From Chitinophaga sp. E66 (GTDB lineage Bacteria; Bacteroidota; Bacteroidia; Chitinophagales; Chitinophagaceae): DNA of 64,000 nucleotides. Shown here piece by piece: positions 17,769-30,108 of the stretch. Each line of letters opens with the position of its first letter. Within the stretch, counting starts at the first letter, position 1. The position numbers and the translations under genes are program-made. The notes beneath the pieces are model-generated. The model saw nothing but the letters and a program-made list of their open reading frames with translations, searched no databases and had not been told where the DNA came from. The DNA is taken from positions 2,046,001 to 2,110,000 of the forward strand of contig CP079103.1 in NCBI GenBank assembly GCA_019285755.1, given 5' to 3'.

Positions 17769-20700
17769 ATGAAGAAATTTTACCGAACAACGCAGCCTGG
17801 CTGCTGCTTCTCGGATGCATCCTCTATGCCGTTCAGGGCGCCTATGCCTCGCCATGGCAGGAGCGGCCCGGTGTGGAAATCAAGGGCACCGTCACGGATT
17901 CCTCCGGCGCCTTTATGCCGGGCGCCACCATTATCGTTAAAGGCCAGCCCAAAATAGGCACGGCAACGGATCCCAACGGAAGATTTATCCTCAATGTGCC
18001 CGACGCCAACGCGGTGCTGGTTTTCCAGATGATGGGATACGTTTCCCAGGAAGTGCCGCTTGCGGGCCGTAAGGATATCCAGGTGATCCTGGGCGTCAAC
18101 CCCGCTAAGTTAGGGAGGTGGTGGTCGTGGCCTTTGGTAAGCAAAAGAAACAAGACATGATAGGAGCCGTCACCTCCGTTAATGTGGAAGATCTTAAGAT
18201 CCCGTCCAGCAACCTCACCACCGCGCTCGCAGGTCAAATATCGGGCGTCATCGCTTACCAGCGCAGCGGCGAACCGGGAGCCGACAATGCGGACTTCTTC
18301 ATCCGTGGCGTTACTACTTTCGGTTATAAGAAAGACCCGCTGATCCTCATCGATGGCGTCGAAGTCACCACTACCGACCTGGCCCGGCTGCAGCCCGATG
18401 ATATTGCCAGCTTTTCCATCCTCAAAGACGCTACCGCTACCTCCCTTTATGGCGCACGCGGCGCTAACGGCGTGGTCCTTATCACCACCAAGGAAGGGAA
18501 GGAGGGGCGTATCAACGTTACGGCCCGTGTCGAAAATTCTGTATCGTCGCCCACCAGGAACGTGGAACTGGCGGACCCAGTCACCTACATGAAACTGGGC
18601 AACGAAGCTGTACTGACACGTAACCCCCTCGGAGCGCTTCCTTATGCGCAAAGCAAGATCGATAATACCATCGCCGGCGCCAATGCCGCGGTTTATCCCG
18701 CTACGGACTGGCAGGGCATCATGTTCAAGAAATACGCGGTGAACCAACGCGCCAACCTCAATGCCAGCGGCGGCGGAAAGGTGGCGCGGTATTACCTGGC
18801 AGGTACCTTTAACCAGGATAACGGCGTGCTGAAAGTGGACGGCAGGAATAATTTCAATTCAAACGTCAACCTGAAGACATATTCCCTCCGTTCCAATATC
18901 AACATCAACATGACCAAAACCACCGAAGTGGTGGTGCGGCTGGCCGGTACGTTTGATGATTATAACGGTCCGATCGACGGCGGTACGCAGGTATATAACC
19001 AGGTGATGCATACCAACCCGGTATTATTCCTGCTTACTTTGAGCCTGACTCTGCCAACGCGCACGTGAAGCACATCCTGTTCGGCAACTATGGCAACGGG
19101 CAGTACCTGAACCCTTATGCCAACCTCATGCGCGGATACCGGGAATCTTCGCGGTCCAAGATAGATGCGCAGTTTGAGCTGAACCAGGATTTTAATTTCA
19201 TCACGGAAGGGCTTACCGGCCGCGTTGTATTTAATACTTCGCGCCTGTCTAATTTCAGCGTATCCCGTTTCTATTCGCCGTTTTATTACATGGTGGGCTC
19301 CTACGACAGGAAGGAAGACATCTACCAGCTGATGCCGCTGAATGAAAGCACGGGCACCGAATACCTGGATTACCGGGAAGACGGCAAAGAGGTACGCGCT
19401 ACCACCCACCGGAAAGCAGCATCAGCTATCAGCGCCTTTTCGCTAAAAAACACAACATCAGCGGCACGCTCGTGTCTATCATCCGCAACAGCCTCGTCGG
19501 CAACGCGGGCGACCTGCAAAGCTCCCTGCCTTTCAGGAATGCGGGTATTTCCGGCCGCGCCACCTATTCCTATGACCAACGGTATTACGCCGAATTCAAC
19601 TTCGGGTATAACGGCTCCGAGCGTTTCTATAAAACGCAGCGCTTCGGGTTCTTTCCTTCCGCCGGGCTTGCCTGGAACGTTTCTAACGAAAAGTTCTGGA
19701 AGCCATATAAGGATATCGTGACCTTGCTGAAGTTCCGGGGAACGTACGGACTGGTAGGGAACGATGCTATCGGCGACGACCGAGACCGCTTCTTTTATCT
19801 CTCCAACGTAAACATGAACGACGGTACGCGCGGCGCTACCTTCGGCACAAACAACGGATATACGCGTACCGGGGTAACGGTTTCCCGCTATGCCAATACG
19901 GACATTACCTGGGAGCGTGCGCGCAAGATGAACCTGGGTTTCGAGATGGGATTGTTCGGGAAGCTGACGGTGGAAGCGGACTACTTCCATGAATACCGCT
20001 CCAATATCCTCATGAGCCGCAGCGCTATACCGCCAACCATGGGGCTTTCTGCCGTGGTGCGCGCTAATGTCGGGGAAGCGGCCGCGAGGGGCATCGATGG
20101 GTCGCTGGTCTATGCCGGCCACTTCGGTAACCGCGGATGGGTGAAGGCACGGGCCAATTTTACCTATGCCACCAGCGAATTCAAGGTATATGAAGAGCCG
20201 CAGTATAATGAGGCGTATCTCTCCCGCGTGGGCTACCCGCTTTCTCAACAATGGGGTTATGTGGCGGAGCGGCTGTTTATCGACGATAAGGAAGTGGCCA
20301 ATTCCCCGGCAGAACTTTGGCGTTTACCAGGGCGGCGACCTCAAATACCGCGACATGAACGGCGACGGACAGATCACGACATTAGACCGCATCCCGATGG
20401 GTTACCCGACGGATCCCGAGATCATCTACGGTTTCGGATTTTCGGCAGGTCACGGGAATGTGGATCTCTCCCTGTTCTTCCAGGGTTCCGCCCGTTCGTC
20501 TTTCTGGATCGATCCGGTGGCTACGGCGCCTTTCAATAACGAAACGCAATTGCTGAAAGCTTACGCCGACGATTACTGGTCGGAAGATAACCGCAACAGC
20601 TACGCACTCTGGCCCCGCCTCAGCTCCAATATCATTGGCAACAATACCCAGCGGAGCAACTGGTTCATGCGCGATGGTTCCTTCCTTCGCCTGAAATCCC

Positions 20701-20891
20701 TGGAGGTAGGGTATACATTGCCGCGGACGGTCATGCAGCGGCTCCATTTGACTAATGCCCGTATCTACCTCAATGCCCTGAACCTTTTCGCGATCAGCAG
20801 CTTCAAGCTGTGGGACGTGGAAATGGGCGCCAACGGGCTCGGTTATCCCGTTCAGCGCACCCTGAACGCAGGCATACTTTTATCACTCTAA
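17769..20891 (+). CDS. SusC-like TonB-dependent outer-membrane receptor (several frameshifts)
   Basis: About 1,040 residues reconstructed. The order is signal peptide (AAWLLLLGCILYAVQGAYA), carboxypeptidase-regulatory-like domain (VEIKGTVTDSSGAFMPGAT), TonB-box-like stretch (GEVVVVAFGKQKKQ), plug (FFIRGVTTFGYKKDPLILID, SILKDATATSLYGARGANGV) and a long beta barrel ending in RTLNAGILLSL. Shifts lie near 17780, 18112, 19040, 19400 and 20315. There is no STN domain, unlike the second SusC here. It imports oligosaccharide handed over by SusD, whose gene follows 10 bp on. With the rhamnosidase downstream it probably serves a rhamnose-containing glycan. Confidence 0.93.
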
Positions 20892-20901
20892 TGCAGATTA
20901 T

Positions 20902-22811
20902 ATGAAACGCGTCAGTATATACATTTGGTTATATCTCACCTGCATGTGGGCGGGCTGCGGCAAGTACCTCGACGTAGTGCCAGACAACGTGGCAACCATC
21001 GAGAACGCCTTTGCGAGCAGGGCCACCGCCGAAAAATTCCTGTTCACCTGTTATTCCTATCTGCCGGCTCACGGCCATGCCGGTTCCGTGCCTTTATGGC
21101 CGGCGATGAATTCTGGCTGCCTTACCCGCAGGTGCCGCAATTCTACGCCAACTACATATTCGAAGGCGTGGCCATGGGCAACCAGAGCGTTATTTCGCCG
21201 CAGATGAACTATTGGGATGGCGCAAATGGCGGTAAACCGCTGTTCCGCGCGTTGCGCGACTGCAACATCTTCCTGGAGAATATGCCCGGGGTGCCCGGAA
21301 TGCAGGAGAGGGAGCGGAAGAAGTGGATCGCCGAGGTGAAGTTCCTGAAAGCATATTATCATTTCTGGCTGCTGCGTATTTATGGCCCGATTCCCATCAT
21401 CAGGGACAATATCGATATCTCTGCCGGTACGGCCACCGTATCGGTAAAACGGGAGCCGGTAGACAGCTGCTTCAGCTACATTAACCAACTGATGGAAGAA
21501 GCGGCGCCAGACCTGCCACTGCAACTGGAGAACGAAAATTCAGAAGCAGGCCGCATTACCCGGCCGGGTTTGCTGGCCATCAGGGCCAACGTACTGGTGG
21601 AGGCGGCCAGTCCGCTGTTCAACGGTAATACCGATTTCGCCAATCTGAAGAATAAAGACGGCCGGCAACTGTTCAATACCGCTCCCGATCCCGCCAAATG
21701 GGCGAAGGCGGCCGCAGCTTGCAAAGATGCGGTGGATGCCTGCCATGAAGCGGGCTGAAGCTGTACGAATACAACCCGGCGGTTGTGTCGAACCAATTGT
21801 CCGACACCACGATCACACAAATGAGCATCCGGAATGCGGTAGCGGAGAAATGGAACAGCGAGATCGTATGGGCAAACACCAACAGCATGGCCTGGGAGAT
21901 TCAACGCCTGTCTCAGGCTAAGATCGACCCTTCCCGCCTCAATAACCTGGGCGTGCGCTCTATGCTGGCGCCGCCGCTGAAAATGGCGGAACTGTTCTAT
22001 ACAAAGAACGGCGTGCCCATCAACGAAGACCTCACCGGGATTATGCCAACCGGTACGAATTGCGGGTAGCGGAAAATGTACACCGTTACAACCTCATCCC
22101 GGGATATGAAACGGTAGCGCTGCATTTCGACAGGGAGAATCGTTTCTACGCCGATCTCGCCTTCGACGGGAGCGTATGGTATGGGCAGGGAAGTTCGATG
22201 ACAAAGACCCCTGGACCGTGCGCGCCAAGTTCAAGCAGCATGCCGGCAAAGCGGGCATTTTCCAATACTCCGTAACCGGGTACTGGCCCAAGAAGCTGGT
22301 GCATTTCCAGAATGTAATTGAAGCCGGCGATGGCGGCGCCTACACCGTAGTGGAATACCCGTGGCCCGTAATGCGTCTGGCAAACTTATATCTCCTCTAC
22401 GCCGAGGCCCTGAACGAATCGCAGGGGCCTGTGGGCGAAGCAATGCATTGGGCTAACCTGGTGCGGGAAAGGGCGGGCCTTCCGGGGATTGCAGAGGCCT
22501 GGAGCACTTACTCCCGCATACCGGCGAAGTATACCACCAAAGAAGGGCTCCGCGCCATCCTGCAGCAGGAGCGTATGATCGAAATGGCTTTCGAAGGGCA
22601 ACGTTTCTGGGACGCCCGCCGCTGGAAAAGGGCAACGGAGCTGTTCAACACTTCCATCCAGGGTTGGGACCTGGGACAAGAAGAAACGCGGCTGTATTAC
22701 CGTCCGAAAACGCTGTACGTCCGCCAGTTCGGTACCCGCGATTACCTGTGGCCCATCAGCGAGAATAACCTCATCGTTAACAAGAACATGGTGCAGAATC
22801 CCGGCTGGTAA
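20902..22811 (+). CDS. SusD/RagB-family surface glycan-binding lipoprotein (several frameshifts)
   Basis: About 636 residues. Lipoprotein signal MKRVSIYIWLYLTCMWAGC, then N-terminal SusD features (KYLDVVPDNVATIENAF, FLFTCYSYLPAHG) and the C-terminal hallmark block (RLANLYLLYAEALNESQG, LRAILQQERMIEMAFEGQRF, WDARRWKRA, DYLWPISENNLIVNKN). Shifts lie near 21085, 21756, 22045 and 22190. It captures glycan at the cell surface and forms a lid on SusC, encoded 10 bp upstream. TPR-like helices such as KWIAEVKFLKAYYHFWLLRI are typical of the fold. Confidence 0.93.
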
Positions 22812-22841
22812 ATGGAATTACTTACGATTAAAAGCAATTAC

Positions 22842-24021
22842 ATGAAATTACTCCAATATACAGGATGCCTGCTGTTCGCCGCCTTTGCGCTGGCAGGCTG
22901 TAAAGATACGCCCATCGGCCCCGGGACGATGGCTCCGGCGCTCCCGGTCCAGTAAGCCAGGTTCGTGTGGAAAGGTTGCCAGGCGCCGTGCGGCTGCAAT
23001 ACAATCTGCCGGGAGATAAAACCTCCAGCACGTAAAAGCCGTCACGGAAATCAACGGCCAGGTGCGTGAAGTGAAGGCGTCCGCCTATCACCGGGTGCTG
23101 GAGATAGCCGGCTTCGGCGATACGGCTGAACATGAGATTAAGATATATGCGGTTAGCCGCGCCGAGCAGCTCTCCACACCGGTTACCGTGAAAGTAAAAC
23201 CGCTGGAGCCGCCGGTGATGTCGGTATTCGGGTCGCTGGCCATGAAAGAGGATTTTGGCGGCGCCACCTTTACAGTTTACCAACGATGCGGAGGCCGATG
23301 TCAGTATCGTCGTACTTACGAAGAATGCCGCCGGAGAATGGGTGGATGAAGATGTCTTGTACACCAAAAGGAAGAACGGCTTCTTCGCCGTGCGCGGGTT
23401 CGATACCATTCCACGCATCTTCGGGGCCTACGTTCGCGATCGCTGGGATAACAGGTCCGATACCCTGATCAGAGAACTGAAACCCGTATTCGAGAAGCAG
23501 CTCGACCGCCGGAAATTCTTCGAATACTACCTCCCCACCGATGAAAAGGCCGCCTGGAGCTGGTGGATGCCCAACATCTGGGATGGCGTCATCGTCAACA
23601 ACTCCAACGTCGACAAGCCCGGTTTCCATACCGCGCCAGGCCGCTGGCCGCAATGGTTCACATTCAGCCTGGGCGTTAAAGCAAAACTGAGCCGCTTCCG
23701 TTTCTGGCAGCGCGGTGCATGGATAGCCTTTACGGACAGGAACATTAAGAAATTCGAGCTATGGGGTAGCAACGCACCCGCCGCAGACGGCAGCTGGGAT
23801 GGCTGGACGCTCCTGCTCGAAGGAGAGTCCGTTAAGCCTTCCGGATTACCCATGGGTAATAACTCAGCAGAAGACCTCGCGCTGGTAGGCGCAGGAGAGG
23901 AGTTCGTTTTCCCGCCGGGGACGCCGGAGGTAAAATACATCCGTATGAAAGTCGTGGAGACCTGGGGAATAACGACAGCTTTTACATCATGCAGGTGGCC
24001 TTCTGGGGAACAGATCTTTAA
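22842..24021 (+). CDS. PUL lipoprotein, DUF4959/DUF5000-type (frameshifted)
   Basis: About 394 residues. The lipobox is in FAAFALAGCKDTPIGP. An Fn3-like N-terminal part (QVRVERLPGAVRLQYNLPGD, EIKIYAVSRAEQ) is followed by a middle domain (TNDAEADVSIVVLTKNAAGE) and a C-terminal discoidin-like domain (PQWFTFSLGVKAKLSRFRFW, KKFELWGSNAP, VKYIRMKVVE). Shifts lie near 22950, 23030, 23275 and 23965. Such proteins stand directly after SusD in Bacteroidota PULs and are thought to bind glycan at the surface. It lies 30 bp after SusD and 20 bp before a related lipoprotein gene. Confidence 0.85.
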
Positions 24022-24041
24022 TAATCTATCAATGGCAAATT

Positions 24042-25233
24042 ATGAACAGACAATATAAATGGTTCATCTTGCTGGCCGCGTTATGCATAGGTTGCAGCAA
24101 GCCCGGCCTGCTGGACGATGTGCTCAGCCAGGGAGAAATCGTATACCCCGGAAAGGCGGACACCGTCATCGTTAACGGCGGTAAAGCGCGCGTGGAGCTC
24201 ATCTGGGCCACATCAGACAGCCGCATCTCGCATTACAGGGTGTTTTGGAACAACGGCGAAGATTCCGCCGAAGTAAAAGCCGCCCATCATCACGATCAGC
24301 TATCGGATACTACCCGGCTGCTGCTGGAGAATATGCCGGAAGCAAGGTACCTGTTTACCATCATCAGCTTCGATGCCTCCGGCAACCGTTCCATTGGCGC
24401 CGAAGGTGAAGGTGCTACTTATGGCGCCTCCTACCGCAATGCCCTGCTTAACCGCGGGCTCAGGAGAGCGGTGGTGGCGCCCGATGGGAACGCTGCACTG
24501 GAATGGATGCCGGCAGACAGCCTGGAAAGCATAACCACCCTGCATTATACCGATAACGCCGGAGCCAGCCAGACTGTGCAGGTTCAGCCGGGAGATCTGC
24601 AGACCTCGCTGGCCGGTTACAAAAGCGGCACCTCATTTACTTATAGCACCGCCTACAGGCCGGAGAAAAGCGGGCTGGATACCTTCCATGCGAAAGCAGA
24701 TGAAGCCGTGAGCCTGGTACCTCTGGATAAATCGAAGTTCGCACCGCTGATGCTGCCCGGAGATGCAGGCACTGCTGGGGCTGGTTGCTGCCTTACCTGT
24801 GGGATGGCAGCATAGACGAAGGAAGGGGCTATCATACACCGAGCTCAACCTGCCCCAGCATTTCAATTTCGATCTGGGCGTAACTGCCGAGCTGCGCGAA
24901 ATCAAATGGTGGCAGCGCCAGGGCGCCGGCAATCTATATAACGGCGGCAATCCCAGGCGGTTCGAAGTATGGGGTAGCAACGATCCTTCCGCCGATGGCA
25001 GTTATACTGGCTGGAAGCTGATACAGGACTGTCGCGGTGTGAAGCCTTCCGGTGCGGCCGTTGGCACCGTTACCCAACAGGATGTGGCATACGCCGCCGC
25101 CGGTGAATTGTTCAAATTCCCGGAGGGCACGCCACCATACCGTTACATAAGGATCAAAGTACTGGAAAGATGGTCGTCCACTTCAAGAAGCATTCATATG
25201 ATGGAAGTATCGTTCTGGGCGAAGCCATTCTGA
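24042..25233 (+). CDS. PUL lipoprotein, DUF4998 plus discoidin-like domain (one frameshift)
   Basis: About 397 residues. Signal and lipobox are in WFILLAALCIGCSKPGLLDD. Two Fn3-like repeats form the N-terminal DUF4998-type half (RVELIWATSDSRISHYRVFW, RLLLENMPEARYLFTIISFD). The C-terminal half is discoidin-like (HFNFDLGVTAELREIKWWQR, RRFEVWGSNDPSADGSYTGW, YRYIRIKVLERW) and parallels the preceding lipoprotein. One shift near 24790 restores LLPYLWDGSIDEGRGYHTP. It is probably a surface glycan-binding partner of SusD. The rhamnosidase gene follows 34 bp later. Confidence 0.85.
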
Positions 25234-25267
25234 AACGTAAGACGAACAGACAATTAATTAACAGACC

Positions 25268-28023
25268 ATGCAGATGAAGAAGATAATCGGAGTGCTGGCG
25301 ATGGTAGTAGGGACAACCGGCGTTTTACACGCGCAGCAAAGTTCCCTTCAGCCGGCGCAATTAAGTTGTGAATACCAATCCCGGCCGCTGGGAATTGACA
25401 TGCCTCATCCTCGCCTTAGCTGGATGCTGACCGGCATGGGCCGCAACCTCCGGCAAACGGCCTATGAGATCATCGTGAGCAGCTCAGCGGATAAAGCCCG
25501 TGCGTTGCAGGGAGATGTTTGGGAAAGCGGGAAAGTACTATCCGGGAGAACCTGCATATCGCTTTAGACGCTGTTGCATTACGGTCTTTACGCGCTATTG
25601 GTGGCGGGTGAAGGTATTTGACGGGAAGGGCGCCGCCTCCGCCTGGAGCGCGCCGCAATGGTTCGAAACGGCCATGTTGGCGCCCGCAGATTGGAAAGGC
25701 CAATGGATCGGAGACGGCAGCGCACAGTTCGAAAAGCCGGAAGATTTTTATAAAGACGATCCCATGCCTTTGTTCCGTAAAACTTTCCGCGCGGATAAAA
25801 CCGTTACGGCAGCCAGGTTGTATATCAGTGGTATTGGCTATTATGAAGCCTATATAAACGGCAAAAGATCAGCGATCACCTCCTGGATCCCGGATGGACT
25901 TCCTACAGCAAGCGGGTACTATATGCCGTACATGACATTACGCCGTTGCTCCGGCCCGGCGGCAACACCGCAGGTATTATGCTGGGCAATGGCTGGTATA
26001 ACCCGCTGCCGCTGCAAATGTGGGGCGCCCGTAACTGGCGCGGTTTTCTCGTAACCGGCCGCCCTTGCGTGAATGCGATGATCCGTCTCTCCTATGCAGA
26101 TGGGACTACGGATGTGATCGCCACGGATAATAGCTGGCAGACGGCGCCTGGCCCCATCGTCCGGAACAATGTATACCTCGGCGAGCATTACGACGCGCGC
26201 CGGGAGGTAAAGAACTGGGCGGCAGACAATCCCGCCGGCAGCTGGAAGGGCGCCGTTGCCGTAGCCGGGCCGGCGGGGGCACCACAGGCACAAATGCAAC
26301 CGCCGGTAAGGGTGACCAAAATATTACAACCACGCAGCATCCGGGAAGTTAAGCCTGGTACCTATCTGCTCGATATGGGACAGAACTTTGCCGGAGGAGT
26401 GCGTTTGCGCGTACAGGGCCCTGCGGGCCGGCAGGTCGTATTACGGTTCGGGGAAGATACGCTGAAGGACGGGCAGATCAACGTGATGACGTCCGTAGCC
26501 GGGCAGATCAAAGGCGGTAACGGCGGCCCTGGCGCTCCGCACATCGCCTGGCAGGAAGACCGCTATACCCTTAAAGGCGGAGGCGTGGAGACCTGGAGCC
26601 CGCGATTCACCTACCATGGCTTTCGCTATGTGGAAGTGAGCGGCTGGCCGGGGAGGCCCGGCGCCGGAGATATTACAGGCCTCCGCATGAATGCGGACCT
26701 GCAGCCAGGGGCAGCTTTACGAGTTCCAACGACATGTTCAACCGGCTGGATACCCTAATTCAATGGACTTTCCTCAGTAATGTGTTCAGCGTGCAATCCG
26801 ACTGTCCTGCGCGGGAGAAGCTGGCTTATCCGGGCGATATTTTCTGCAGCGCGGGTTCATTCCTGCATCACTACCAGATGCCCGGATTTTACACCAAAAC
26901 CATCCGCGACCTGGCCGATGCGCAAAGGCCACAGGGAGGCATCACCGAAACGGCGCCCTATGTAGGCATCCAGGATGCCAGTCCGGGAGACGGCTCCGGC
27001 CCGCTGGGCTTCCAGGCAGGATTTCCGTACCTCGTTAAGAAGATGTACGAGCATTATGGAGATAAGCGCATCATCGAAGAACAATACCCCGCGTTGCAAA
27101 AGCAGCTGCAATTCCTCTCATCACGGGCGAAAGACGATCTGTTCGCCGCCGAAGACCTGGGAGATCATGAATCCCTCGACGAAAGAGGCATCCCTTTGAC
27201 GGCATCGGTCTTTTACGCCCTGCATGCGCAGTTCCTGGCAGAGTTTGCCGTTATCCTGGATAAGCCTGCTGACGCGGCGGAGTATACCGCGCTGTATGAG
27301 CAGATCCGCAGGGCTGTTGTTCGTAGATATTATCAACCGGCCACCGGAGCATTCGAGAACGGTACGCAAACAGCGCAGATCGTAGCGTTGTGGGCCGGCA
27401 TGCCGGATAAGGAAGCGGAAGGGATGGTGGTGCAGGCCATGGTGAAGGCTTTCGAAAATAAAGACTGGCACTTGTCTACCGGTATCTTTGGAACCAAGAT
27501 GATGTTCGATGTGCTGCGGGATAGAAATATGAGCGAATTGGCGTATCGCATTGCCGACCAGCGCAGTTTCCCGGGTTGGGGGCATATGATTGCGAATGGA
27601 GCTACCACGTTATGGGAAACCTGGCGGTATTCGGATAATACCTATTCGCAGAATCATCCCATGTTCGGTTCTGTAGGAGACTGGTTCTACCGCTCCTTGC
27701 TGGGCATTAACGCCGCAGCGCCGGGATTTCGTAAGATCATCGTAAAGCCGCAGCCGGCAGGAGATCTCAGTTTCGCCAAAGGATATGTATCGAGCCTTTA
27801 TGGGAACATCGTCAGCGATTGGACTTTGCGCAAAGGCGTGTTTACGCTAAAAACGGAGATTCCGGCTAATACCGCCGGGGAAATTTACATCCCGCTCCGG
27901 TTCAGTAAATTGATAAAGGAAAGCGGTAAGCAGGTGAAGCCGGAACGGATCGAACGGGAGCATGCCGTATTCCCGGTGGGATCAGGCAAATATATTTTTA
28001 CCTGTTATGATAAGCCTGTCTGA
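25268..28023 (+). CDS. GH78 alpha-L-rhamnosidase (frameshifted)
   Basis: About 918 residues with signal peptide (KIIGVLAMVVGTTGVLHAQQ). The order is N-terminal beta domain (PRLSWMLTGMGRNLRQTAYE), second beta domain (PLFRKTFRADKTVTAARLYI), rhamnosidase concanavalin-like domain (LLDMGQNFAGGVRLRVQGPA), (alpha/alpha)6 barrel with QSDCPAREKLAYPGD and GATTLWETWRY carrying the catalytic acids, and a C-terminal beta domain (FRKIIVKPQPAGDLSFAKGY). Shifts lie near 25550, 25587, 25870-25930 and 26722. It hydrolyses terminal alpha-L-rhamnose, probably in the periplasm. It is the only glycoside hydrolase visible in this locus and fixes the likely substrate. Its 3' end overlaps the convergent AraC gene by 26 bp. 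Confidence 0.93.
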
Positions 28024-28866
28024 ATGCTTTCGGGGTCAGGTGCTTCAGGGCTTTGAACTGTCGGTTGAAGTAGGCGATGTTGTTGTACCCGCTCATGAAG
28101 CATATCTCCGTAATGCTCACATCCCCGTCTATCAGCATTTTGCAGGCATGCCCGATCCTGATCTCATTGAGGAAATGCGTGAAGTTCTTTCGGGTATGCT
28201 TGCGGAAGTAACGGCAAAAAGTAGAAGGGCACATATTCAGGATGCCGGATATCTCATCCAGTGAAATGGGCTGGGTGAAGTTTTGCATGATGTATTCATA
28301 GATCTTGTTGATCCGCTCCGAGTCCTTCATTTGTATACCGGATGCGCCCTGGTTGCTGAGCGTCTGCAGATCGTCTGCCCCGATGCTGATCTGATGCAGG
28401 ATATGTAACAGCCGGAGCAGTTTCTCCATCCCGTTTAAATGCTGGATGTCCAGCATCATTTCTTTGACCTTGCTGGAGGAAGAGCCGGAGATGGCGATAC
28501 CAAGGCCGGATTTGTCCAGCAGCTTACGCACTGCATTAGATTCCGGAAGACCGAAGAAGCGCTCGCCCAGGAACTCTGCCGTGAACTGAACCACGACCGA
28601 TTCCGCCATCAATCCTGAATCCGGTTCGTAATGGGCGGCGTCGCAACGGTACCAGTGCGGGATGTTAGGGCCCAGCAGTACAAGATCGCCCGGGCAAAAA
28701 TCGCAGATGTGATCCCCACGAATCTTTTACCTGTTCCCTGCGTCACCAGCACCAGTTCGAATTCGGGATGAAAGTGCCAGGGCGCGGTGAAATGAGCGCT
28801 GCTGAATTCCTGCACGGCAAAAGAAGAGTCGGTAAACACCGGTACTTTTTGAAGGATCGCTTTCAT
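27998..28866 (-). CDS. AraC-family regulator with N-terminal cupin (one frameshift)
   Basis: The ATG at 28866 starts MKAILQKVPVFTDSSFAVQE. The cupin domain has HFTAPWHFHPEFELVLVTQG. One shift near 28720 leads to DFCPGDLVLLGPNIPHWYRC. The C-terminal double HTH is clear (SLDEISGILNMCPSTFCRYF, SITEICFMSGYNNIAYFNRQ). Total is about 289 residues. Sugar-sensing AraC proteins of this shape regulate carbohydrate loci. It is convergent with the rhamnosidase and divergent from the dehydrogenase gene, so it may control the catabolic half from the 135-bp intergenic region. Confidence 0.9.
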
Positions 28867-29001
28867 AATGTGGGATGCTGTACCACAATATAAAAAATGT
28901 GCGCTTAAGTTTCGGATAATGGTCAAAATAGTACAGGTAATATCGCGCAAAGTATGGGCGGGCCGGTTGTATTTTAGATAGTTTTGAAAACTTTATACTT
29001 G

Positions 29002-30084
29002 ATGGATATGATGACACCAGATGAGATGGACTATGCTCCCAAATGCCGGTAAAGCCATGGCCTATCGCCATCATCGGCGCGGGCGGGATTGTGCATGACG
29101 CGCATTTGCCGGCTTACAGGAAAGCGGGCTGGGCAGTGGCCGGTATTTGTGATCCCGCGATGGCAAAAGCGGAAGCGCTTGCGGCTGAATTTGGCATTCC
29201 CGCCGTATTCAGCGACCTGGAAACCATGGTAGCCGCCATGCCGGCAGACGTCGTCTACGACATTGCGGTGCCTGCCTCCGTTCTTCCAGGCGTGCTGGCG
29301 GGATTGCCGGAAAAGGCGGTCGTCATGATGCAGAAGCCCATGGGAGAGCATATCGCCGGGGCTGAAGAAATCGTGGGTATATGCAGGCGGAAAGGGTTTA
29401 CGGCAGCAGTGAATTTCCAGATGCGGTTTATCCCTGCCGTGCAGCTCGCGAAGAAAGTCGTGGAAAGCGGACTGATAGGGAGTTGCATGACATGGAGATC
29501 CGGATGAACATTTATCATCCCTGGCATCTGTGGGAATTCCTGTTCGGCATTCCCAGGATGGAAATGCTTTACCATAGCATTCACTACATGGACATGATCC
29601 GCTACTTCCTGGGAGACCCCGCCAAAGTGTACGCCAAAACGCTGAAGCATCCTAAAATGGCGCAGCTGGCCTCCACGCGTTCCATCATCCTGATGGAATA
29701 CGACGATATGGTCCGCGCATTCGTTAATACTAATCACGGGCACGAGTTTGGCCTGAAATACCAGGATTCATTCATTAAGCTCGAAGGCACCAATGGCGCC
29801 ATAAGAACCACGTTGGGCATGAACCTCGATTATCCCAGCGGCGTGCCCGACACTTTCGAGTACGTAGTGCTGGAAAAAGGAAGGCGCCGGAATGGAAACC
29901 CGTCGCACTGAACGGCACCTGGTTCCCGGACGCTTTCACTGGCTCCATGGCCAACCTGTTGTGTTTCGCGGAAGGGACCTCGCCTGTTCTCACTAACAAT
30001 ATCGACAGCGCCCTCCGCACCATGCAACTCGTAGAAGCCGCTTACGCTTCCAGCGATCATGGCGGGACCATCGTTCCCTATTAA
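29002..30084 (+). CDS. Gfo/Idh/MocA-family NAD(P)-dependent oxidoreductase (frameshifted)
   Basis: I place the start at 29002 (MDMMTPDEMDYAPKMPVKP), since one missing A near 29042 explains the break before the Rossmann motif IAIIGAGGIVHDAHL. The dinucleotide fold is followed by EKAVVMMQKPMGEHI (the family's EKP-like segment reads QKP here) and the alpha/beta substrate domain (HPWHLWEFLFGIPRMEMLYH, SIHYMDMIRYFLGDP). Shifts also lie near 29490 and 29885. About 361 residues, cytoplasmic. In this context it may oxidise L-rhamnose or a related sugar to its lactone, upstream of the lactonase and dehydratase genes 25 bp and further downstream. Confidence 0.85.
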
Positions 30085-30108
30085 ACACCTATAGCAACCA
30101 AGAACGTT

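Noticed and set aside
17842-18747. Long minus-strand open frame (301 codons) opposite the first SusC
   Set aside because: It is antisense to a clear SusC plug domain, has low-complexity composition and no recognisable motif; GC-rich coding DNA commonly leaves such open antisense frames.
17769-22811. True pseudogenisation of the SusC/SusD pair
   Set aside because: Every break is a single-base shift with intact family sequence on both sides, and the same pattern affects unrelated genes across the window, favouring sequencing indels.
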